Of a stretch of DNA of 13,672 bases, positions 1-9,492 are shown in pieces. How positions within the stretch are numbered: the first letter of the stretch is position 1; each line of letters opens with the position of its first letter. The notes beneath the pieces were generated by a model that saw only the letters and a program-made list of their open reading frames with translations, made no database searches and was not told where the DNA came from. The DNA is from Bondarzewia mesenterica (taxonomy: Eukaryota; Basidiomycota; Agaricomycetes; Russulales; Bondarzewiaceae): the NCBI GenBank assembly GCA_004802705.1, contig SGPL01000732.1, positions 1 through 13,672 of the forward strand. The letters are read 5' to 3'. A program made the position numbers and the translations under genes.

Positions 1-144
1 CCGAGCATCGACAAGACAAGACGCTAGGTGCAGTTACAACTTTTTTGAAAGTCCGAAAGGCTGTTTTTATTTGCACATATGTACCAGGTTGCTCGGTGCC
101 TGACAATTATGAGGGGGCAATAAACCTTGCAAGCAAGGTAATTC
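1..144 (+). repeat. Dispersed ~145-bp repeat, left copy
   Basis: This stretch matches the reverse complement of 10674-10817 almost end to end. The copies differ by a few single bases and short indels, including an extra 5-nt AAGAC in this copy and a shorter T-run. Similarity stops abruptly after GGTAATTC at 144. Since this copy begins at base 1, it may extend further left. It contains a small hairpin, CCTTGC-AA-GCAAGG (126-139). Both copies can be read as a short peptide containing NYEGAINLASKVI, but I see no gene. It is probably a MITE-like element or a transposon end. Confidence 0.85.
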
Positions 145-705
145 TGCTGATCTCTCGACCAATGCATTATGTCATTGTGGTGAATGAGTACTTAGTCTGC
201 AGAAACAGGTCGCGCAAGAGTCCAAATTTGGACAAGATGGCCTTCCGACCATACTGCAACTCAATTATCTTTCCGACACAAATCACCACTGGCTCTCATC
301 TTTGGCATGCAAACCAGGGAAATGCACATTAATATATCTCAAAAGTAAATTTGAGGAAAGAGCATGAATCTGTGGCTCTATCTATTTATTGACCCGTTAC
401 TGCGTCTGACCCGTTACCGGGTCAGCCACAGTAGTACTGTATATTCTTGGGCGCTCTGTGATCATGATTGCAAAAGTGGATATATTTCGATGTACTGGGC
501 CCGCGACTTGCAGCATGCATATTCGAAGCCTTCTTAGCCCCGGACACCTGCCACCACACGTGTGGGTATGCTTTGAGTTTTCTGGCTGAGTCGAGGACGG
601 TTGAAGGACGGTGACCTGCATGCAGGACGTCGTGCTTATAGCTCGCCATCATACGTCCACCACCAACCCCTCTCTACACTACTGTATTATTCTGTGTGCT
701 CAGTC
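145..705. other. Region with no recognised gene, upstream of the Hsp70 gene
   Basis: No reading frame here resembles a known protein. The short open frames overlap each other on both strands and look accidental. The stretch presumably includes the promoter and 5' leader of the Hsp70-like gene at 706, but I see no convincing TATA element. The only clear structure is the hairpin at 406-425. An in-frame ATG at 601 would add 35 residues to the Hsp70 protein, but that extension does not look like the family. Confidence 0.5.
391..425. repeat. Short direct repeat and perfect hairpin
   Basis: GACCCGTTAC occurs at 391-400 and again at 408-417. The second copy is part of a perfect hairpin, CTGACCCG (406-413), loop TTAC, CGGGTCAG (418-425). 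An outer pair, TGTGGCT (371-377) and AGCCACA (424-430), is also complementary. The function is unknown; it could be a terminator-like or transposon-end structure. Confidence 0.5.
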
Positions 706-3269
706 ATGACCAACCGAAAAGAGTTTCAAGGTCCCAAGCGCAGACTCGTTCTTGCTTTTGATCTGGGAACGACTTTCAGCGGCATATCCTACGCAATCTT
801 GGATCCAGGGAAAGTTCCAGAAGTCAAGACTGTTACAAGGCATGCCTCAATAGCTGTATGCTTGCTCTAAAATCGTCCCTGATACAACTCCGCCAGATAT
901 CCAGGCCAGGAAGCTGGGGATTCAAAGATCCAGACCGTCATCTGGTACGATAAAGATGGTAACGTGCTTGCCGTTGGTGCTGAAGAGCCAGCGGAGCCCC
1001 CCTTGGCAGATGATGCTTCGGACGATGAGTGGGAGGAGGTTGATAATGTCACGATGTTCAAGGTAGAATGGTATGCATCCGGAACCTCTTTTTTTTTCCT
1101 ATCTTTATATATCTCCCCACCTTGCCGTATATATTATATCAATTGCACGCTTCATGTCTTATGCTGTACATTTAACCTTTTTAACAGGTTCAAACTCTTG
1201 CTTCGTCCACGGAGCATCGACATGACCGAAGGGATACCCAAGCCAAATCTGCCTTCATGCAAGCGCGACATTATTGACATCTTCGCCGACTTCTATCGTT
1301 ACCTTTACGAACGTGCTCGTGCGTTCATAACAGAGACTCACGCTAACGGCAATCTTCTTTGGAACTCAGTCGAGGGAGATATAGACTTTGTCCTTAGCCA
1401 TCCAAATGGATGGGAGGGAACACAACAAAGTGCGATGCGACGAGCCGCAATCAAGGCAGAGCTGGTTCCGGACTCTGTCGCAGGACGTGAACGGGTTAAA
1501 TTTGTCACCGAGGGTGAAGCGAGTCTTCATTATTGTGTCTCTAGTGGTCTGGTGTCGGATATCATCGAGGCACGCCTCGTCTCGTCTCTTGTATACTTAA
1601 ACAGAAAATTGATACCGTTATTCCAGATCGGCAAGAATGTAATGATTGTGGATGCAGGGGGAGGGACTGTGGATCTCAGCACTTATAAGTTTGTCGAATC
1701 TGCGCCTATCCTGATCAGGGAAATGGCTGCTCCAGGATGTATGCATTTTCCATATGGCTCTTATTTTTGCTTAAACTCAACGTGTTCATTCGATATAAAG
1801 GCATTTTCCAGGGATCGGTCATGGTCCGTCAACGAGCATCGGATCATCTGAAGAGTTCGTTTTACTCCTCTTTACATCAATTTAACAGATACTGATACGA
1901 GACCGTGTCTTAGAAAAACTCGAAAATACCCACTTCGGGCAGCAAAGGTACATTGATGCTATGACCGAGGAATTCGACAAGACGACAAAGAAACGATTCA
2001 AGGGTAGCGGGGACTCCTCAATCAGATTTAGTAATTCGATATCCGATAGGGACCCTAAGTTGGGCATTCGGAGCAGGCAAATCAAACTCTCGAGGTCAGC
2101 AGTCCTTCACGTATGAATGCGCTTTACTTTCACTCGAGGCTGATGCATATGTCCTGCAATGTCATTGCCTATTCAGTGGCGAAGTTGCATCGTTTTTTGA
2201 TCCTGCGGTTAATGGGATTATTCAAGCCATTGAAAACCAGCGACAACTGGCGGAGCCTGACGCAGTATCCGTACGTCGTGTCAACTCATTATCTACGCAT
2301 TTTATTCATGCGGCTGCAGACCATTTTCTTGGTCGGTGGGTTTGCTGCAAGTGAATACCTTTACTCGGAACTTCGCGGATATTTGGAAATGCGCGGCCTC
2401 TACCTTTTCCGTCCTGACAATCATACGTGCGTCGTTCAAATACACATCCGGTTTTTATTTTACGAAGCCTCGCCGATTCCCCCTATTCGTGCAGTAATAA
2501 AGCCGTCGCGGAGGGCGCTGTGTCTTTCCACCTGGATCATTTCGTGTCAACCCGCATCGCGAGATTCACTTACGGTATCAAATCTCATGTACCATTCGAC
2601 GCGTCGTGTCCTGCACATCAAGAACGGATTCGATTAAAGTATATTGACGTTGACGGTGCAGAACGTTTACCTAATGCATTCACCGCGATTCTATCCATGG
2701 TTCGAGATTGTTTTTGTGTTCACGGGATTCTAATAATTGACAAACTCCTCCAGGGTACTGCGACGTCAGAAATCATGACGTGCTCCAAATCATTCATCCG
2801 TATATCGCACGAAAGCAATGCCTTGGATCGTATCGAATGCTCCATCATCTGCTACAAGGGAATCTTGTCTCCGTCCTGGATGGACACCGATCCAGGTCCG
2901 TTCCCCAGCCATGAACCAGCTTTAGGATCTCAAGTAATTTTTCTAGATCGATTTTCCAGATTATGCGTAATTTCGGCAGATCTAACTGGAGTACCAAAAA
3001 GGCCTCAAAAAGGCGCACGGGGTACATATTATCGGCGAAAATTTGATATCGAGCTGTCCTTTGGTCTGACAGAATTGAAGGCATATTTGTCTTGGACTGA
3101 AAATGTGCGTCTTATCTCTATCATTTCAAGCCTTGCGATTCACTCGTCTCTCAACGGTCCTCCAGGGCGTCAAGAAAAGGTGAGCGGTTTCTCTCAATGC
3201 TGCAATATCGTGTTGACGGCTTTGTTCGATGAAAGCGGCCCAGCCTCCGTTGTCTATGACGACGAATGA
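706..3269 (+). CDS. Hsp70-family (HSPA12-like) ATPase, 13 exons
   Basis: This encodes an Hsp70/actin-fold ATPase of about 591 aa, of a type strongly expanded in Agaricomycetes; its client and role are unknown. Proposed exons: 706-839, 897-1070, 1188-1569, 1627-1738, 1801-1854, 1914-2094, 2177-2264, 2320-2426, 2495-2699, 2754-2899, 2960-3104, 3166-3179, 3236-3269 (1776 nt, divisible by three). Visible motifs are phosphate-1 DLGTTFSG (residues 19-26), phosphate-2 DAGGGTVDL (239-247) and the adenosine motif LVGGFAAS (about 379-386). Further family blocks follow: EEFDKTTKKRF, NKAVAEGAVSFHLDHFV, and FGLTELKAYLSW near the end. There is no classical substrate-binding domain or EEVD tail, as usual for this group. 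I chose ATG 706 because the family sequence starts just after it. Exon 12 is only 14 nt. Splice sites were placed by frame and family similarity. Introns 1, 3 and 10 are the least certain. The gene looks intact. Confidence 0.88.
840..896 (+). other. Probable GC-AG intron 1 of the Hsp70 gene
   Basis: Splicing AAG|GCATGC to CGCCAG|ATAT removes 57 nt and gives the family sequence VTRYPGQEAGDSKI. The nearest GT donor (856) used with the same acceptor shifts the frame into a stop. Using 856 with the next AG (909) keeps the frame but loses the conserved YPGQ. The GC donor is therefore preferred from protein similarity, not from a transcript. Confidence 0.6.
1570..1626 (+). other. Probable GC-AG intron 3 of the Hsp70 gene
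   Basis: Removing 57 nt between GAG|GCACGC and TTCCAG|ATC joins SDIIE to IGKNVMIVDAGGG with the spacing usual in the family. A GT alternative at 1579 (48 nt) also keeps the frame but inserts three extra residues (ARL). The frame is open through the intron, so retention would not truncate the protein. Confidence 0.5.
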
Positions 3270-3766
3270 TGGTGGTTCTTCTTTTCACATTGACCCTCAA
3301 GCCACACGCTCCTGGGGAGTAATATCATGTATACTCATTGAGACACCTTTATCGCTTTCGTCTTTGCTCCATCGGCTGTGTTGTTATTTTGCTTTGTGTT
3401 CGACTCGTACATCTTGTACAGTTTTGCTGTTTACCCTTGGTTCAACCTCGTCCAGTTTCATCTTCATTCTACATCGTATTGCATGCTTTCGCCTGACAAT
3501 CTTAATTCCAGTGGCCATTTGTAAATTCCTGGCCATATTCCTCTGCTCCTGCCACCGGCAGTAGACGAGCTCCGCCCAAACGCTTCGCTGTGGAGTCCCA
3601 TTCCTCAGTACGTTCCGAATGTATGTATGATGAGACAGACGGTAAGTGCATAGTTCCTCCGTCGTCATGGAAAAGTTGCCGAAACATTGGTAGATAACAC
3701 TTCTACAGTAATTACCGCATGGCAAAGGCAATGGAACAGACGCGCAAGTCGCAGTAGGTATTGTAG
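3270..3766. other. Convergent intergenic region, no gene seen
   Basis: About 500 bp lie between the stop of the Hsp70-like gene (+) and the stop of the coiled-coil gene (-). It should contain both 3' UTRs. Open frames here are short, overlap on both strands and show no family resemblance. I see no clear polyadenylation signal or repeat. Confidence 0.5.
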
Positions 3767-5282
3767 CTACTTCTCTCTTTTCGGCAACGCTATAATCACA
3801 GTCTCCAATGCCACCTGTGGTTTCAGTAAGATAGTTGTTTCCCTTCTCCCATTAGCTTTCTGCACCCGTTTGCGAAGGCCAATGCTGGTTGTGCACATCA
3901 CGACAGGAGCGGCCATCATTTCTCCGTTTGGTTCCCCATTATTGTCGCTATAGCTTTCTTCCATCGACCCAATGTCAAACGCTTCGCCTCCTTCAATCAC
4001 AATCGGAGAGATCATGCTCGACGTGATCCCCTCTCCGACGGCCTTGTTCAGCTTTAGTGACAAGCTGATGACCTCCCGGATTCCCTCTCCTGCCCTCTCC
4101 AGGACAGTCGCCTCGACTGTGGCACGATCTCGTCCTGAACCAGCACCAAGAAGACACGAAGCGATGAATCTAGCGATCTCGTGTACGAAGGGATCTACCA
4201 TAAGCGGTTCGGAGGGAAAAGCCTTTTGGGCGTATCGGCGTGTAAGGGTCCTCCATCGCCCGGATATCGCAGCAGGCTCTTCAATGAAAATGTGAAATTC
4301 ATGAACCGTATGCAAAGGTGAAGTACTCACCGTCTTCCTCTAGGGCTGTTAGGATTGCGCCAAGCGCCTCGTCCACGGATGTGTCGGCACCAAAATGCCA
4401 GCGCGTAGTGACGCCTTGAGCATAATTGGCAATATATGACTGAAATACGATCTCCAGTAGCAATGGATCCTCGGTGTGATCCACGACCTGCAATAGGCCT
4501 GCTATGCTGGGACCAAGCTGCATAGTAATGTCTTCAATGGCTGTTGACACTTCTTCCTCTCGGGCCTGAGATCTCTGACCCTGACCCTCTACTTTGACCG
4601 CATTCTGCTCATGCTCTCCAACCGTCTCCTGTCCTTCACTTTCTCCCCCAGGATTCTGTTCTTCATTCCGCTGTATGGGCTCCAGCGCCTCAGCTTCTAA
4701 AGAATCGGCGAGAGTGACGGCGACCTGAGATATCTCATAATTCAGCTCTCGGACCTGGTCGATGATCTCCTTCTCCGTGAACGACTCCTCTTTGTCCAAA
4801 AAGACCTGAGCCGCCGCCAGTTCTCGGGTCCGAGTCTCCAAAAGGGCTTTGGTATGGGCATGAGTGTTTCGAATAGCTTCAAAGTGAGTGGTCAACTGGC
4901 CGATGGTGACTTCGTGCTGGGCGACAATTGCTCTGGTGCTCTCCAACTCCCGCTGAGAAGATCTATATGATGTATTGGCGGCAAGCAGCTGGGAGTCCAA
5001 ATCCCGGATCCGATTCGTCTTCCCTTCGCCCTCTTCCTGCGCCTTCTTCAACTTCCTCTCCAGTTCTCTCAACTTCTCCGCTATAACATCCCTTTCTTGT
5101 GCACTGTTACGGAGCTGCTGGTCTTTGGTCTTTAACGCTGTTTCAGACGCAAAGAGCTTGCGTTCAAACTCTAACTCTGCAGGAGCATCCTGGGACGATG
5201 GAACGAGCGCTTTGAGATGCCGAAAAATGGTCAGAGGGAGGCGAACAAGATGAATCATGAAGGAGAAGAGCATCTCGAGCAT
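3767..5282 (-). CDS. Coiled-coil protein of unknown function, two exons
   Basis: Exon 1 is 5282-4331 and exon 2 is 4278-3767, separated by a 52-nt GTGAGT...GAAG intron (4330-4279). The spliced frame is 1464 nt, about 487 aa. Without splicing the frame stops at 4299. Residues about 1-25 form a hydrophobic, basic segment (MLEMLFSFMIHLVRLPLTIF) that may be a membrane anchor. Residues about 35-170 are heptad-rich, with many E, K, Q and L, and predict a long coiled coil. A Gly/Glu-rich acidic linker follows (about 205-250). The C-terminal part contains SGRWRTLTRRYAQK just after the junction, a block I recall from Agaricomycete proteins of unknown role. The start at 5282 is the first ATG giving this N-terminus. 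An AT-rich TATTTATTTTTAAA (minus strand, near 5422-5437) could be part of its promoter. No disablement is visible. Confidence 0.75.
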
Positions 5283-6386
5283 CGTCCTGGCGTCGACGTC
5301 GACGGTCTGACAAAAAGCTTTTGGAGCACTCGAAGCCGTGGAGAATGCATGTCTGGAGAAGCCATATGGCGGCGCCTATTACAACCTGCTTCGTGTGTGA
5401 TCTTCTCGAACAGATGCTGGTTTAAAAATAAATACACGTAATCGGCGTGTGCAGTATCTGTACTGTGGGAAATGTATTGGAATGCACGGCGCACATTCGG
5501 TATTAAACGCTGCAACATGTCGTACTTACCGGTTATTGTCGACGGGATGATCGATTCCCAGCACCCTTCGTCACAATCACAGTCATTCCCATTGAATGCG
5601 AGATGTGGAGGATTGGATGCCTGGCTTCTATTACTAGTATGCTGCGCACTGTGCACTTTCAGTGTAGCGCGCCGCTTTCTCTACCTTTCGGCGAGATACA
5701 GCACTGAGATAGACAGAGGTCAGACTCGGGTATCCCGAGGTACGAAGGTTGAGGGAAATGTCTACAATCTGCCACTGGGAGATTAGACAGAGGTACCGGT
5801 AGTCTCCATTGTAATCTCCACTACACCGTGAGGAGGAACGGCTACATCACTCACCCTGCAAGTCCAAACTCGGCTGCAAGCAGCCGCCTATCAGCATCAT
5901 GAAAACATGTTAAAAATTGATACATTACAAGGGCATGAGTAAACGCCGATGAGTCGTGCTATATGTACGAAGAACGCAAATTGCAGGCCTGGGGGTCAGC
6001 CCCCAGGAGTGACAATTCCTGCGAGCCTCTCCAAAATGTGACCTGTGTGATCGTCATGTCTGCAGAACCTTTATCGCTCGTCCGACTCATCGGTACATAC
6101 CTTCACCTTCGCCAAAGCACTCGTGCTTTACCCCGGTCTCATATTCCACTGCCTCACATGTCCTCTATGGCGCTCGTGAATTCGCTCGAGTCGTCTGGCG
6201 AACTCGACGATCCGGAGCATGACGCTACATAAAGAGCTTAGGATGACCGATGTGACAGATGATCAATAAAGTCGTTTGTCAGTCTCGCAGAAACAAAAAA
6301 AATCTGTATTGGAAGATCGCTCGCAGAAGGTCAGAGTCAACGCAAAGACACAATTCAAAGAACAAAGTTATGATAGGAGACCTATC
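5283..6386. other. Region without a recognised gene; one perfect hairpin
   Basis: The first few hundred bases are probably the promoter side of the coiled-coil gene. The open frames at 5472-5786 (+), 5255-5656 (-) and 5963-6232 (+) have no family resemblance and I do not call them. A perfect hairpin sits at 5988-6007: CCTGGGGG, loop TCAG, CCCCCAGG. The right end may hold the decayed C-terminus of the P450 remnant that follows. Confidence 0.45.
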
Positions 6387-7007
6387 AAGGCGTGATCCGA
6401 TGCAATTTCTGGGGCCATTTTTTTCGACCAGCCCGAACGTAGTAAGTAGCTCTTGCGGAGGAAGCTAACCCAGCCACCCCTTAGGACGAGAAGTATGTGC
6501 ATACTCCCAGATTAAATCCAAACGGTGAATGGCAATGATAGTAATGGTCACAGTCTGTTGATTGTGCCATTAGGGTCAGAATCGACTGCGATATATCACA
6601 GCAAATTTTAACAGACCTGTCCGGGCTCAAGCGCTCAACATTAACTCAACAACGACCTCCTTGATCCGTTTTCCGTTTGACGACTGGATAGACTGACAGA
6701 GGGGTATAACATCTCGCTTTAGCGCAATGCGCTCTGTGCACGGGAGCCCAAGGTAGGCAGTCAGGACTCTGGACATCTTCGGAAGGCACAAAAGAAACAC
6801 ACTGACGCTTCATTTAGTATTGCATCCACGTATGGCAGCCGAGACTGAAAGTCATCAAAGGTCTGTTCCTGTCTGTTCTCCAGACATGGTCGCGAACTCT
6901 TCTCGCAGACGACGTTGCGCAGCCGATTCGCGAGCGAGCTCCCACATCTTAAACCAAGAGTCGTAATAGTAGATCCAAATCCCACAAGACTGAGAATTGG
7001 GGCAAGG
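6387..7007 (-). pseudogene. Cytochrome P450 pseudogene, C-terminal half
   Basis: Read on the minus strand, conserved P450 blocks appear in the right order but in different frames. They are a helix-I-like GFGSTITTL (about 6985-6955), WFKMWELARESAAQRRLREE (about 6956-6890), TFDDFQSRLPYVDAILNEA (about 6863-6808), TERIALKRDVIP (about 6736-6701), SIQSSNGKRIKEVVVE (about 6690-6640), QTVTITIIAIHRLDLIW (about 6560-6510) and the heme loop GPRNCIGSRL, with its cysteine codon at 6404-6402. At least three frame changes separate the blocks, two of them flanking the WELAR block. The acidic residue of the helix I AGxxTT motif is lost. The ExxR arginine is missing after NEA. The stretch between IW and the heme loop is too short. 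Some gaps (around 6807-6750 and 6640-6562) may be old introns. It would have been a heme monooxygenase; it cannot be functional as it stands. Confidence 0.8.
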
Positions 7008-7051
7008 CAGGTACATGCCTTGTACACGGTGCACAATAAATTGACCAACAT

Positions 7052-7138
7052 GAACGTTGAACGTTTATAGTCTCCGTAGCGACCTACACAGAAGACAGTC
7101 GTTCTGTGTTAACCGGGAACGTTTGAACGTTTTGAACG
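7052..7138. repeat. GAACGTT repeats around a perfect 8-bp hairpin
   Basis: GAACGTT motifs occur at 7052-7065 (twice) and again around 7117-7138. Between them is a perfect hairpin, ACACAGAA (7086-7093), loop GACAGTCG, TTCTGTGT (7102-7109). The core CAGAAGACAGTCRTTCTG recurs at 12098-12114. No gene was recognised from 7008 to 7375. Confidence 0.45.
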
Positions 7139-7375
7139 GCGGCCGTGACCGACATGGTAACAAGTACAAACAAAGGGCGCCACGACGTCCGGCGTTCAAT
7201 GTCCATTGAAAATACTGCAGTAACATACGAGTCTACGACATACAACACCTCTTCTAGAATATTTCCTTTCTGTGCACTGTGCAGTGCTGCAGCCTTGTTC
7301 CAAAATCTATGACGGTTGTTATCGTTGCAAAATAGTACATCGGTGTTATACCCCTAATCGGGCAACTCGCCAGCG

Positions 7376-7619
7376 GTACTCACTACTCAAGCACGTGACC
7401 TTGGTCTGTACTCTGTACTCCCACTGCTAGTTCTGCCCCTTACTCCGTACTCAAGCAGCGCCATGTCTGTACTCCTGACGCAGCTTGTACTCCTTAAATT
7501 ATTCTCAAAATCCCATCTCACTGGCACTGCGAGTCACACACATTATGCAGTATCTTTTCATACGGTCCTGCTCTCTACTTCTTACACTTCCTGCCGGCCT
7601 TACTATATATAGTGTACTC
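7376..7619 (+). repeat. GTACTC-rich degenerate repeat tract
   Basis: GTACTC occurs at 7376, 7408, 7415, 7447, 7469, 7487 and 7614, with further near matches such as CTACTC and TTACTC between. The first six lie within about 120 bp. The pattern looks like a decayed 7-mer array (TGTACTC/CGTACTC). A palindromic TATA-like CTATATATAG (7603-7612) precedes the last copy, but I see no gene that it would serve. Confidence 0.6.
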
Positions 7620-8675
7620 GGATAATAGAACCTATCTTACCTTCAAAGGATGTGCTCCCCTGCTGAGGTCATTGCAGGTATGGGGACCTCGGAATCCCCT
7701 TGAAAACTGTGGCCTGAAAATTCTTGATTTCATGGCATCCTTGGGGTTAGGATGCCACTGAACTTGGTATTTAATGGAATAAACCTCATCTCGAGAGCTA
7801 GCACCAGACCACAGTAATAGGCCCGCCGCCGCCCGGCGCGAGCGCAAGTCCGAAGACCTCCGTGACGTGTCACCTAAGGACCCAAGAGCGCCTCAGTCAC
7901 GAAGGAAATGTAAAACGTGATGACATTGGCCAAAAGGTAACATGCACTACAGAAAGACTGCTACGCATCAGCATCGGCTACCGCACCGTCGAAGCTTAAA
8001 GGCCAATCCGGCCTTCCCAACCCTGACGCGAACCCCGGACTATCCACCAACGACTCCTCACTCGCGCGACGCCCTACCCATACTCCTACCACCCATCGCC
8101 GTCCCCGATCCCGAAGGCTCACCGAATCTCGTCGAACCCAACACCGGCATTCCAGATCCAGGATGCGCTTGGACCGTGTGAGGCCCTAGGAGTTTTTGCA
8201 CGATGAGCGGCGAAGCGTGAGTGCGGCGCTCTGGAAGGACGGGGTGGAAATGGTCATCCACCATCGCTGTAGGCTCACGTGCGTGTCTCTCGACCATCAG
8301 CAGCAGGAGGGCACAAGGTCATTCGAGGCGATGCAGGATGTGCCGTGGCGAAAAGACGAACGCGAGACAGATGTATTCAGAGACGGATGAAATGCACCGC
8401 GTTGACAACGATGCCGGGCCTTTGTGTTATTTTGGATATGTCAGGCTGGGCTGTGGGAAGACGTCCTCTCTCCATCTGGCCCATATCAAAGGACGGCAGG
8501 GTGCTGGAGAGCACATAAATACAGAACCCCGCTTCGCTGACAGCTAAGAAAGTCCGCCTCGACCTGCCATTTCAACGACCACAAAAGTTCGTTCCGTCCT
8601 TTGACAAGATGGGTGAACGCTTAGCGGATCATCCATTCGTATCTTCTCGGCAACTCAAGACGTACTTTTGCCAGC
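7620..8675. other. About 1 kb without a recognised gene
   Basis: Several overlapping short open frames exist on both strands (for example 7942-8181 and 8221-8547 on plus), but none shows a domain or a family motif. Two inverted pairs stand out: GAGGTC/GACCTC (7665-7670 and 7685-7690) and GGCATCC/GGATGCC (7734-7740 and 7750-7756). I make no functional call. Confidence 0.4.
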
Positions 8676-8900
8676 ATGGACATCGACGACCTGTCCGGAG
8701 GGCAAAGACCTGGCTGCGCGTTGCACGGAGACACAAAATCGAGTGTCGGGGGCATCTTCCCTATGGAGACGAAAAAGGCGTCGAACGGGACTATGTTGCG
8801 AAACTGGTCGGATATCCCAGTCGCAGCAGCACCCAGACTACAGTGGCCACCGAGTCTCAAAGACGTTGTAGAGAAGCTGAAGAAAGAGCTTGGAGTGTAG
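8676..8900 (+). CDS. Short open frame, unrecognised; possibly a C-terminal exon
   Basis: This is a 74-codon frame starting MDIDDLSGGQRPG and ending VVEKLKKELGV. Its composition looks more protein-like than the overlapping frames, with a segment RNWSDIPVAAAPRLQWP and an amphipathic lysine-rich tail. The bases before the ATG (TTTTGCCAG) could be a 3' splice site, so this could be the last exon of a gene whose upstream exons I cannot identify. I do not recognise the family and suggest no function. It may equally be chance or another gene fragment. Confidence 0.25.
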   Translation: MDIDDLSGGQRPGCALHGDTKSSVGGIFPMETKKASNGTMLRNWSDIPVAAAPRLQWPPSLKDVVEKLKKELGV

Positions 8901-9109
8901 CAAGTGAGGACGGGTACGTTCCAAACCATTTCCCCCCACTGTGCAACTGTAGAGCATCAGGTCAGGCGTTGGGAAGCAATTTGTGTGATATCCATGGAGC
9001 AGGCAGAAGAAGAGCGACGCGTGTTTGTATCTCGATCGATATTTGCGGAGCGCTGAAGTCAACGGTCGAGCGTGAGGAATGAGTGTGAGACCAGACACCC
9101 GCCGTACCT

Positions 9110-9492
9110 TCATATTGGCGTGTCGTCGGCTTCCACCATGTACTTCCACGTCGGCCTGTACTCCCACCCGAACCTCTGTTTCAGCGGGTACCCTATCGCG
9201 CCTTCCTCGTCCGTGCTCCACTTTTCTCGCTTCCACTCCCTATCATCCTCGTCCTCCCGCCGCAGACGACACTGCGCAAAGTCGAGCATCATCATCGGCC
9301 ATCGGGGGGTGGCAGTGTCGTTGATATCGTGATGCGAGACGACGAGGAAGTTCTCGAGGTGCACGTCGCGGTTCAGCACGCCCGCGTCTCCGCACGCAGC
9401 GCGATGGCATCGGAGAACGCCGCGGGGGGAGGTCCGAGAGCTTCGTCCCCTCGATGAAGTCCAGTAATATTCGTGATGATAAGTGGAGATCC
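9110..9492 (-). pseudogene. Protein-kinase-like C-lobe fragment
   Basis: On the minus strand the frame ending at 9110 has a catalytic-loop-like NRDVHLENFLV (Asp codon 9367-9365), then MMLDFAQCRLRRED in place of a DFG motif (Asp codon 9283-9281), then EWKREKW, DEEGAIGYPLKQRF and PTWKYM before the stop. This order fits a small Agaricomycete kinase-like family. Upstream, [15 protein letters not shown] (hinge-like), [10 protein letters not shown] and DAGVLNRDV lie in three different frames, so there are two frameshifts, near 9425 and 9389. The N-lobe with its Gly-rich loop and Lys is absent. At about 9492 the sequence switches directly to a spermidine synthase fragment. It is a truncated, frameshifted remnant. 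The first DFG residues are kept but the glycine is Ala. Confidence 0.75.

Noticed and set aside
45..332. 95-codon open frame over the left dispersed repeat
   Set aside because: Its only similarity is to the other copy of the repeat; the remainder is unrelated, so it is probably accidental.
601..705. Longer N-terminus for the Hsp70 protein from ATG 601
   Set aside because: The extra 35 residues show no family similarity; ATG 706 starts just ahead of the conserved domain.
1836..1888. A third GC-AG intron in the Hsp70 gene (GCATCG...AACAG)
   Set aside because: It keeps the frame, but a GT-AG intron at 1855-1913 gives a better family fit (RQRASDHLKKKLENTHF) with a good branch-like CTGAT, so the GC reading was dropped.
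3972..4295. 107-codon plus-strand frame
   Set aside because: Antisense to exon 2 of the coiled-coil gene.
5255..5656. 133-codon minus-strand frame upstream of the coiled-coil gene
   Set aside because: No recognisable motif and low-complexity codon use; it overlaps the likely promoter.
8058..8547. Overlapping open frames on both strands (79-108 codons)
   Set aside because: GC-rich DNA opens frames by chance; none shows a domain or is supported by splice sites.
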